A stretch of DNA of 37,565 nt. Source: CAZOKZ01 sp964580585. GTDB taxonomy: Bacteria; Sumerlaeota; Sumerlaeia; SLMS01; JAHLLQ01. Where the stretch lies: NCBI GenBank assembly GCA_964580585.1, contig CAZOKZ010000042.1:1-37565 (forward strand), given 5' to 3'. The notes below the pieces were generated by a model. The model was not told where the DNA came from. It saw only the letters and a list, made by a program, of their open reading frames with translations, and ran no database searches. Shown here in pieces: positions 32,501 through 37,565 of the stretch. A program made the translations under genes and the position numbers. Within the stretch, counting starts at the first letter, position 1. The number at the start of each line of letters is the position of its first letter.

Positions 32501-33275
32501 GGCGGCGAATGGTCACGGCGTCCTGGGTCAAGGCGACGCCGTGTTTGTTCATGAAATCGTCAATGACCAGTTGCACAATGGCATTATCAAGGTCATCGCC
32601 ACCCAGACGCGAATCGCCCGTCGAGGTTAGCACCTCGAAAGTTTTATCATGAATTTCCAAAATCGTGATGTCGAACGTTCCGCCGCCAAAGTCATAAACG
32701 GCAACGATCTCTTCGTTCCCCTCACCGCGTCCTAACCCATAGGCCATTGCAGCGGCGGTGGGCTCGTTGATCAGGCGAAGCACTTCGAGACCTGCCATGC
32801 TGGCAGCCTCGATTGTTGCCTGGCGTTGGAGATCGTCGAAATATGCCGGAACCGTGATCACGGCCTGGGTAAGCTCTTCGCCCAGATAGGATTCGGCGGA
32901 TTCTTTCATCTTCTTGAGGATTAACGCCGATATTTGCTCCGGGCGATAACCCATTCCGTCGATATCTACCAGGACTTCGCCATCGTGTGAAACGAGTTGA
33001 TAAGGGAAGACTTCGCCGGACTCTTCGACCTCTTCAAAAGAGCGGCCCATGAGGCGTTTGATACTCGAAATGGTCCGAAGCGGATTCGTGGACGCTTGAC
33101 GTCGTGCAATTTCTCCTACGACGACTTCGCCATTTTCGAGAAAAGCCACCACCGAGGGTGTCTTGTTGCTGCCTTCTGTGTTGGGAATAACTTCGGGTTC
33201 CGTGCCAAGCACGACGGCCACCACCGAGTTGGTCGTTCCCAAGTCAATACCGATGATTCTGCTTTCGGAGTTCAT
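29547..33275 (-). CDS. Hsp70 (DnaK-type) chaperone fused to a Hanks-type Ser/Thr protein kinase
   Basis: A 1242-residue protein. Residues 1-383 are a full Hsp70 ATPase: D11-L-G-T-T-N-S, K73-R in I-K-R-L-M-G-R, E171 in N-E-P-T-A-A-A, V193-Y-D-F-G-G-G-T-F-D, and M336-V-G-G-T-T-R-I-P. The I387-L-L-D-V linker and the substrate-binding beta domain (to about 505) follow. The alpha-helical lid is absent; in its place are an Arg/Ser/Gly tract (511-544) and a Pro/Gln-rich linker to about 700. Residues 705-975 look like TPR-type helical repeats. The kinase is at 988-1242: Gly loop N996-R-G-S-M-G1001, K1018, E1037, H1110-R-D1112, D1130-F-G, A1157-P-E, so all catalytic residues are present. Only the first Gly of the loop is Asn. 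No membrane segment is seen, so it is probably cytoplasmic. It is a single gene, divergent from miaB. Confidence 0.95.
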   Translation of the reverse strand: MNSESRIIGIDLGTTNSVVAVVLGTEPEVIPNTEGSNKTPSVVAFLENGEVVVGEIARRQASTNPLRTISSIKRLMGRSFEEVEESGEVFPYQLVSHDGEVLVDIDGMGYRPEQISALILKKMKESAESYLGEELTQAVITVPAYFDDLQRQATIEAASMAGLEVLRLINEPTAAAMAYGLGRGEGNEEIVAVYDFGGGTFDITILEIHDKTFEVLTSTGDSRLGGDDLDNAIVQLVIDDFMNKHGVALTQDAVTIRRLKEVAERAKCELSTMNQTNMALPFIAYRDNQPLHLDFVLHRDEFEELIDEYVRRTIRCCRRALDDAQLNKTDISRIIMVGGTTRIPLVQDSVEEFFDQGIFKGVNPDEVVALGAATQAGVFEGNIQEVILLDVTPHSLGIEVEGGKFSQIIEKNSTIPIKAAKTFTTTDDSQEFVNVHVLQGEATEAAENRSLGKFSLTGLPPSAAGVPRIRVTFFINADGVMEISAEDMNTGMAEAITIVHSQLSEEEQKKRSRRRSRSRRRGSTTGSSRRGTGSGSSSGSSRRRENIPGAESMPFEGQPIGADQTGSGIRAGTGTPEQTREEKQAFAVLGDTQPGTVQQGVRSRDNVDRSMSPVDYSKVPPMYSHMQQQTTPESRPAPPAQPSIPVPPMVQPSTATPPVSNDGQTRHSAQTQPNEITLPDPHQSETHWSPPPDLNRPEPTDGFNLEVPQILTEAISLAESGQEDDHAQEMYTKAISILKQTPFDVMDKYTILRAKALLHSMAGQLEETRGALKLLRELHMNRHGEDILVMHENALERFGATPLLRDRGQAKEALGDLLGACADFELAIRQEPETTDRDYLERLYRIRSKEDDPQAKFKLVKVLLKNNDVDEAIQILEDLQHFEGYENRALKVLGLCHWQKNMHYLAWQKFKTLPVDDDLKDILYRLACDMEGSDQLHNAVAVLEHLSKQASGYRDAEARLRKLNYRLKLQQEEMESQRDVPILGRDSRFVIIEEINRGSMGIIYKAEDKTLNEIVALKILNDYLCSDPSAVERFKSEARAAKKLSHPYIVRIHDMFESDSKRLISMEYIEGNDLKRMLSERTAFTEEMIIYYFMQICDALSYAHKMNIVHRDIKPANIMITKDNTVKITDFGIAKIMHGQDATKSGTAVIGTPLYMAPEQIIGEPVDGRTDIYSLGIMMYEMVSGNPPFYLGNIEYHHIHTAPPPLPEKVSQKIRDIIMQMIAKAPEDRFQSVGELIKEVRS

Positions 33276-33681
33276 ACGTTTCCCGTTTGACGGATTATCG
33301 AGCGCGTAGCGAGATACATCTGAAAAATGAGGGGTTAGCTTGTCAGTCGCAAGGCCATTCCCTAGATGATCCTCTCAGTTTTTCGATATTCTCGATCGCA
33401 AAGCGAAAAAAACGGCGCTCGGTTTCTCTTCTCTCAACCGATTCTGGAAAAAAACGGCGATTTCCAGAGCTGGACTCAGTAGTTTTCTGTCCAAATCCGA
33501 AGGTCGTCAACACAAAGCACAACCGATTTGAAAGCTGGTGGCTCAACCGATGGTCGGAAATCGGCTGAATCGACAGCGGGCAAAGTCGTGCGGCTTGACA
33601 GAGGAATGTCGCGTGCTCCACATTCTCACGCGCTTTTTAGCCACACCAATGCCCCTGACGCGCGAAAGTATCCAGGTTATC
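33276..33681. promoter_or_regulatory. 406-nt divergent control region between Hsp70-kinase and miaB
   Basis: No gene fits here. GAAAAAAACGGCG occurs exactly twice, at 33405-33417 and 33447-33459, 42 bp apart (about four helical turns). CAACCGAT occurs three times (33435, 33520, 33544). TCTGGAAA (33443-33450) and TTTCCAGA (33461-33468) form an 8-bp inverted repeat around the second copy of the 13-mer. This arrangement suggests operators for one or both genes. A TTGACA at 33595 has no good -10 at proper spacing. The miaB frame is open upstream to 33538 but has no support as coding. Confidence 0.5.
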
Positions 33682-35010
33682 ATGACGGAAAAGTACGCGA
33701 TTATCACCTACGGGTGCCAAATGAACGAACACGATTCGGAAATCATGTCCGGTTTGTTTGAAAACCGCGGCATGAAGCGGGTTGAATCGGAAAACGACGC
33801 CGACGTGATTGTGTTCAACACCTGCACGGTGCGCGATGGCGCCGAGCATCGCGCCTATGCCCGGGTCCAGACGCTCAAGTCGTTGAAAAAAGCCCGCCCC
33901 GACATGGTGATCGCTTTGTGTGGCTGCGCAGCCCAGGACAAGGGCCTGGAACTGCTGGAAAAATTCGAGCACATCGACCTCGTGGTGGGCACGCGCGATT
34001 ACGTGAAGATCGATCAGTTGGTCGAGGAAGTTCGCCGCACGAATCAACGTCTGGTGGCGATCGAGGACTTGGACAAACCGCTAAGCCTGCCAACCATTCC
34101 CGTGCGCCAATCGGGTCTGAAGGCGTTCGTGAACATCATGTTCGGCTGCAACAACAAGTGCACGTTCTGCATCGTGCCGCAAACGCGCGGGGACGAATAC
34201 AGCCGTTCGATTGACGAAATTGTCGCCGAAGTTCGCCAACTGGCCGCGCAAGGTTACCGTGAGGTCTGCCTGCTTGGCCAAAACGTGAATTCCTATGTCG
34301 ATGCACAACGCCACGATTTCAGCGACCTGTTGCACGCGCTGAACGAAATCGATGATATCTGGCGGATTCGCTACACCACGTCGAACCCGAAGAGCGCCCG
34401 TGATCGGCACCTGAAGGCTGTCGCCGAGTATGACAAGGTGATGGAAAACCTGCATCTGCCGGTGCAATCGGGTAACAACCGCGTGTTGAAAACCATGAAA
34501 CGCGCGTACAACATCGAGCGGTACAAGTACCTTGTCGAGATGTTCCGCGATTTGTGCCCCAACGGGTCTTTGACCACCGACATGATTGTTGGGTTTCCTT
34601 CCGAAACCGAGGAAGAATTCCAGGACACGTTGCGCCTGACCGAAGAAATTCGCTATGATCAACAATTTATGTTCATGTATTCGCCGCGTCGGGGCACGGT
34701 GGCTGCCGACACGATGGTAAACGACGTGCCGCTTGCCGTGAAGAAGGACCGTCTGCAACGTCTGATCGAATTGCAGGAACGCATCAGCCTGGAAGTCAAC
34801 CAAAGCGAAATTGGGCGCGTGCATGAAGTTCTGATCGAAGGCCCCGCGCGCCGAGGCGACGACATGATGGGGCGTACGCGTACCGATAAGACGGTGATTG
34901 TACCGGGATCGTCCGATTTGGCAGGGCAACTGGTCCAGGTTCGCGTGACCGAAGCGTGGAAACACACGTTGAAAGGCGAGATTGTGGTGCCGGAATTGGC
35001 GAGCACGTAA
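33682..35010 (+). CDS. miaB: tRNA-2-methylthio-N6-dimethylallyladenosine synthase MiaB
   Basis: A radical-SAM methylthiotransferase that adds the 2-methylthio group to i6A37 of tRNAs reading codons that start with U. The N-terminal MTTase domain has C12 (Y-G-C-Q-M-N), C48 (N-T-C-T-V) and C82 (C-G-C-A-A-Q) for the auxiliary [4Fe-4S] cluster. The radical-SAM triad is C156-x3-C160-x2-C163, and a C-terminal TRAM domain follows. It has 442 residues from ATG 33682, where family similarity begins. The frame extends 48 codons upstream without conserved content. AGG lies 5 nt before the ATG. The N-terminal order and spacing favour MiaB over RimO or MtaB. Confidence 0.95.
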   Translation: MTEKYAIITYGCQMNEHDSEIMSGLFENRGMKRVESENDADVIVFNTCTVRDGAEHRAYARVQTLKSLKKARPDMVIALCGCAAQDKGLELLEKFEHIDLVVGTRDYVKIDQLVEEVRRTNQRLVAIEDLDKPLSLPTIPVRQSGLKAFVNIMFGCNNKCTFCIVPQTRGDEYSRSIDEIVAEVRQLAAQGYREVCLLGQNVNSYVDAQRHDFSDLLHALNEIDDIWRIRYTTSNPKSARDRHLKAVAEYDKVMENLHLPVQSGNNRVLKTMKRAYNIERYKYLVEMFRDLCPNGSLTTDMIVGFPSETEEEFQDTLRLTEEIRYDQQFMFMYSPRRGTVAADTMVNDVPLAVKKDRLQRLIELQERISLEVNQSEIGRVHEVLIEGPARRGDDMMGRTRTDKTVIVPGSSDLAGQLVQVRVTEAWKHTLKGEIVVPELAST

Positions 35011-35062
35011 TTTTTTCCCGATTCATCAAACGGTGTACAAAACCGGCGTGATTTCTTTGAAA

Positions 35063-35167
35063 ATGGGACGATGTTCCTGTTGCCAGGGTGGGGGGGCGTC
35101 GCGGCAAGCTAACGGAAAACCAATCAACTCCAAACCGTTAGTGAACAAATTGCGCCATGACCGTTGA
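35063..35167 (+). CDS. possible 34-aa Cys-containing peptide
   Basis: A frame of 34 codons starts M-G-R-C-S-C-C-Q-G-G-G-A and ends in a basic tail. Its stop (35165-35167) overlaps the start of the next gene. There is no ribosome binding site, so support is weak; the clustered cysteines right after miaB are the only reason to list it. Confidence 0.15.
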   Translation: MGRCSCCQGGGASRQANGKPINSKPLVNKLRHDR

Positions 35168-36134
35168 ACCTTTGGTAGAAGAAAAGCAAGTTCCCTGCTC
35201 TGTCGATTTTGCCACCAATTACATCGAATCGGGTCGGATGCGAGCGTTTCGCGGCAAGAAAATCAAGAAAGTCATCATCCCCGACGCGGGCAAACACAGC
35301 GAAATTTACATCGTGGATTTTGAAGACGACTCGCGGTATATCCTTCGAGCGTTCGCGCGGCCGTTCGAGTATAAACGCTACCGCGTAGCAATGGATTTTT
35401 GCACCGGCAAAGACTTGCCCGTGCCACAGCTGCTGGAATCCGACGACAGTCTGGTGACGCGTTGGCGGTTCAAACGGAAATTTTGCATCGAGAACTTTGT
35501 GCTGGGAAAATTGTGGCGCGAAGCGGGCGTGAATGCCGAGACGACGACGCTGATGGTCAAAACGATGGCCAAGCTGCATGGGTTTCAGTCGAAGCAATGG
35601 GGAAAGTTCGACCGTCTCCGCACGGATGCGTATCGCCCGCGGTTGCTGCGGCGCGCGTTGGGGTTCCTCGAAGAAATGCCCGACGCTTCGGATTATCACA
35701 CGGCGCAGGACAAGAAAGTCTGGCGAGAATTTGTGGAAGAACATTTTAAAGTCGTGCCGGACATTAAGAAATTTTCGCTCGTTCATCATCACATTGGCAA
35801 AACCGATGTGATTATGGCGAACGATCTGAAGAGTGCGATTATTTTGGATAACATCTCGTTGCGGTACGGACATTTTGCGCACGATCTGGCCGACGTGCTC
35901 GACATCGTCGCGCGTGGCAACGCCGACCGTCGCAAGGAAGTCATCCAGGAATACGCCGCGACGCAGAAGTTCCTGCCGAAAGATTTCCCGTTCCTGGAAA
36001 TCGATCCGTTCTTCCAAGCGGACTATCACCTGAAACGTCTGAACAAAGCGTTCATCAAAGAAAAGACACGAAACGCGTCGTTTATCAAAGACATCGAACG
36101 CCACATCGCGGAATTGCGGAAATTGACGGGGTGA
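35157..36134 (+). CDS. APH-fold phosphotransferase-like protein, probably catalytically altered
   Basis: 325 residues with the layout of the aminoglycoside/choline/LPS kinase-like fold: an N-lobe with Y-I-L-R-A-F, then V-P-Q-L-L-E, and a C-lobe with S197-L-V-H-H-H202-I-G-K-T-D207. In active members this loop reads H-G-D-x-x-x-x-N. Here the catalytic Asp is His (H202) and the Asn is Asp (D207), while the second metal-binding Asp (D221 in I-I-L-D-N-I-S) and the A-H-D-L-A-D-V-L helix remain. It may be a pseudoenzyme or use different chemistry. It follows miaB by 146 nt on the same strand. No clear ribosome site is seen. Confidence 0.65.
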   Translation: MTVEPLVEEKQVPCSVDFATNYIESGRMRAFRGKKIKKVIIPDAGKHSEIYIVDFEDDSRYILRAFARPFEYKRYRVAMDFCTGKDLPVPQLLESDDSLVTRWRFKRKFCIENFVLGKLWREAGVNAETTTLMVKTMAKLHGFQSKQWGKFDRLRTDAYRPRLLRRALGFLEEMPDASDYHTAQDKKVWREFVEEHFKVVPDIKKFSLVHHHIGKTDVIMANDLKSAIILDNISLRYGHFAHDLADVLDIVARGNADRRKEVIQEYAATQKFLPKDFPFLEIDPFFQADYHLKRLNKAFIKEKTRNASFIKDIERHIAELRKLTG

Positions 36135-36186
36135 GGGAAGCACTTCATTTCCCCCGAGGGCAATATCATACATTCTTCGCTCGGCG

Positions 36187-36248
36187 GTTGACTTTCCGCC
36201 AACAAGTATGCTTCCGTTGAACATTCTCGCGGTTAAGCTCCGCGATTA
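36187..36248 (+). repeat. 62-nt direct repeat, copy A, upstream of the toxin-antitoxin pair
   Basis: It begins GTTGACTTTCCG and ends with the stem-loop TCGCGG-TTAAGCT-CCGCGA. It matches copy B at about 50 of 62 positions with no gap. It ends 39 nt before the antitoxin start. The first part also has GGCGG/CCGCC pairing (36183-36200 region). Confidence 0.85.
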
Positions 36249-36287
36249 GACCGAAAACTGAAACAGGATGAAACGGAGGGCAACAGC

Positions 36288-36506
36288 ATGACTACGTTGC
36301 TTGAGAAGGCCTTTAGCGAGGCAGCAAGGCTCCCGGAGGTTGACCAAAACGCTTTGGCGAAGTGGGTCCTTGACGAACTTCATTCTGAGACGAAATGGCA
36401 AAGAGCGTTCGGGGAGTCGGAGGACGTCCTTGACAAGCTTGCCGACGAGGCAATGGAAGACAAGCGAAAGGGCAAGACCACCTCGCTCGATCCCGTTAAC
36501 CTGTGA
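36288..36506 (+). CDS. type II antitoxin (RelB-like)
   Basis: A 72-residue, highly charged helical protein with the pattern L-P-E-V-D-Q-N-A-L-A-K-W-V-L-D-E-L and D-K-L-A-D-E-A-M-E-D-K-R-K-G-K-T-T-S-L-D-P. This is typical of short antitoxins found immediately before RelE/ParE toxins. It should bind and neutralise the toxin and repress its own promoter. ACGGAGGG lies about 7 nt before the ATG. The stop overlaps the toxin GTG by 4 nt. Confidence 0.85.
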   Translation: MTTLLEKAFSEAARLPEVDQNALAKWVLDELHSETKWQRAFGESEDVLDKLADEAMEDKRKGKTTSLDPVNL

Positions 36507-36781
36507 AATCGCTGACGACTGTTCGGTTTTGGAAGTGCTATGCCGACCTGCCGCAGGAGATCAGGCGGCAGGCGCGGGAGGCGTATGCTCGCTTCGAGAA
36601 GGACCCGTACTATCCGAGTCTTCATTTCAAGCGCATCCACTCGACTCGGCCTGTCTTCTCGGTCCGGATCAGCGTGGACTATCGCGCCATTGGCATCATC
36701 GACGGCGACGAGATCACTTGGTTTTGGATCGGATCGCATGCTGACTACGACAACATTCTGAAACAGTTGAGAAATGCATAA
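36503..36781 (+). CDS. type II toxin, RelE/ParE family
   Basis: A 92-residue basic protein with the RelE/ParE fold pattern: helices L-P-Q-E-I-R-R-Q-A-R-E-A-Y, then H-F-K-R-I-H, V-F-S-V-R-I-S-V-D-Y-R-A-I-G and W-F-W-I-G-S-H-A-D-Y-D. These ParE-like toxins act as ribosome-associated mRNA interferases or gyrase inhibitors; which applies here is unclear. It starts at GTG inside the antitoxin stop (GTGA), giving the usual coupled order antitoxin-toxin. Confidence 0.88.
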   Translation: MKSLTTVRFWKCYADLPQEIRRQAREAYARFEKDPYYPSLHFKRIHSTRPVFSVRISVDYRAIGIIDGDEITWFWIGSHADYDNILKQLRNA

Positions 36782-36827
36782 CCAGAGCATCCAGGCGACA
36801 CGGATAATACCCCGTGCCGACCGTGGT

Positions 36828-36889
36828 GTTGACTTTCCGGCAACAAGTTTGCTTCATTAAAAAATCCTCGCGGCTCAGCTTCGCGATTT
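36828..36889 (+). repeat. 62-nt direct repeat, copy B, upstream of the orphan ORF
   Basis: The second copy of the repeat lies 641 nt downstream of copy A and after the toxin. Its terminal stem-loop TCGCGG...TCGCGA keeps six pairs, because a C-to-T change turns a G-C pair into a G-T wobble. It ends 19 nt before the ATG of the next ORF. Confidence 0.85.
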
Positions 36890-36908
36890 GGGCCCAGAGG
36901 AGCCCGCA

Positions 36909-37334
36909 ATGCCCAATCAATCGTTCTCAACAGAGCTTTGGCATGGAGACATGGCTGCGCTTCCCGCAGCAGATCGGGAGGCCGCCATCGACCTGCTGAT
37001 CTTCGCGAGTTTGGAACTGGGCTGCAGGCCATACCATCGAGAATCGAAGCCCAGCGCCTCGTCCGACCGACAGACCATCCTTAAGCATCCGAAGACTGGA
37101 CACGCATGTCTTGTGCTGTCAGTTGTGCCGAAGGAAGACGATCCATTGCCGTACCGTCTACGAGTTGACTTCTTTGACAGGGAAGAGATGGTTGTTGTTC
37201 CGTTTGCGACAGTCCATCGGGCGCCGAACAAGCAGTTCTCCGAGAAGGGCGAAAGACGATTCTTCGTAACCAATGCGGAACAGCAGGATACACTACACAC
37301 AGTCGTCAAGAACATCATCGCCCTGGAGCATTGA
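36909..37334 (+). CDS. unknown 141-aa protein in a repeat-bracketed module
   Basis: An ORF with a good ribosome site (AGAGGAG, 7 nt before ATG 36909). The product is soluble and has no signal peptide. It starts with a helical part (A-A-L-P-A-A-D-R-E-A-A-I-D-L-L-I-F-A-S-L-E-L), followed by alternating strands such as A-C-L-V-L-S-V-V-P and Y-R-L-R-V-D-F-F, then a helix near the end. I do not recognise the family. Its location right after a toxin-antitoxin module with the same upstream repeat suggests it belongs to the same mobile or cassette-like set. Confidence 0.75.
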   Translation: MPNQSFSTELWHGDMAALPAADREAAIDLLIFASLELGCRPYHRESKPSASSDRQTILKHPKTGHACLVLSVVPKEDDPLPYRLRVDFFDREEMVVVPFATVHRAPNKQFSEKGERRFFVTNAEQQDTLHTVVKNIIALEH

Positions 37335-37565
37335 AGGCGTCATAACTTGGCTTCAACCCCGTGGATCTCTCAACTGGGTGATGATCGGGGTCTAACCCCT
37401 CGTTCACCCCCCACAACCCCATAAGAGCTGCTCCCATGCCCATTCCCTACGCGCAGGTCCAGACTACCGCCTCGAAGTCCGCGCCCGAATGCGCGACAGT
37501 TCCGAGTTACGCACCCCAACCCGAGTGCCATTTGTGACAGGATACCGATTCCCGTCTATTTTCTG
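37335..37565. other. right-end region without a supported gene
   Basis: No convincing gene. A 33-codon frame at 37436-37537 lacks a clear ribosome site. GGGG-TCTAA-CCCC (37387-37399 area) can form a small hairpin; GTCTAAC in it matches the generic integron core-site pattern RYYYAAC, but no matching partner site is seen in the window. Confidence 0.5.

Noticed and set aside
33595..33626. Sigma-70 promoter with TTGACA at 33595
   Set aside because: The only -10-like hexamer (CATTCT) is at about 20-nt spacing and is a poor match.
36188..36212. Promoter within repeat copy A (TTGACT / TATGCT)
   Set aside because: The spacing is only 13 nt, too short for a standard promoter, and the -10 element is not kept in copy B.
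36187..37400. Integron attC sites around the toxin-antitoxin module
   Set aside because: The repeats lack properly placed RYYYAAC and GTTRRRY core pairs, and no integrase is in the window. GTTGAAC in copy A and GTCTAAC at about 37391 match single cores only, so I report a repeat but not attC.
37436..37537. 33-codon ORF at the right end
   Set aside because: No ribosome binding site, low-complexity composition, no family pattern.
1..37565. tRNA, rRNA, CRISPR arrays, complete insertion sequences, prophage
   Set aside because: No tRNA cloverleaf, rRNA stretch, regularly spaced repeats, transposase or phage structural genes were recognised.

Overview
The window comes from a Gram-negative bacterium with a respiratory chain. 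It carries most of the membrane arm of complex I, and lipid A/LPS genes (lpxB, an lptB-type ATPase) that imply an outer membrane. Coding density is high, base composition is moderately GC-rich, and no rRNA, tRNA or CRISPR array is visible. The phylum cannot be fixed from the sequence. The gene mix (a Gfo/Idh/MocA oxidoreductase beside lpxB, a DPPR-synthase-like UbiA protein in the rpsP-rimM operon, an Hsp70-kinase fusion, many small palindromic repeats) would suit an under-sampled lineage near the PVC/FCB groups or phyla such as Sumerlaeota or Hydrogenedentota. That placement is inference.

Layout. 1-9317 (+): complex I operon, with the end of nuoG, then nuoH-I-J-K-N, a 104-aa unknown ORF, nuoL and nuoM, closed by a strong terminator. 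9376-10993 (-): a HAD phosphatase and yicC. 11287-13739 (+): an lptB-like ABC ATPase and glucose-6-phosphate isomerase, followed by a large palindrome. 13896-22419 (-): ylxM-ffh-rpsP-khpA-rimM, then a UbiA-family prenyltransferase, a Gfo/Idh/MocA oxidoreductase, lpxB and der. This block joins secretion, translation and envelope functions on one strand. 22619-24138 (+): a TetR regulator and an exported FecR-like protein. 24295-29483 (+): aroQ-sfsA-GT39-aroA-rhomboid, with tight junctions. 29547-33275 (-): one 1242-aa protein with an N-terminal Hsp70 chaperone and a C-terminal Hanks-type Ser/Thr kinase. 33682-36134 (+): miaB and an APH-fold protein that has lost its catalytic Asp. 36187-37334 (+): a RelE/ParE-type toxin-antitoxin pair and an orphan ORF, each preceded by a copy of a 62-nt repeat.

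The most notable features are three. First, the Hsp70-kinase fusion, in which the Hsp70 lid is replaced by a basic Arg/Ser/Gly-rich tract, a long low-complexity linker and helical repeats. Second, a dispersed 9-mer, GGGACGGAG, found nine times, six of them between 25.4 and 27.5 kb and mostly inside genes; it also forms the arms of the post-pgi palindrome. Third, the repeat-bracketed cassette-like modules at the right end.
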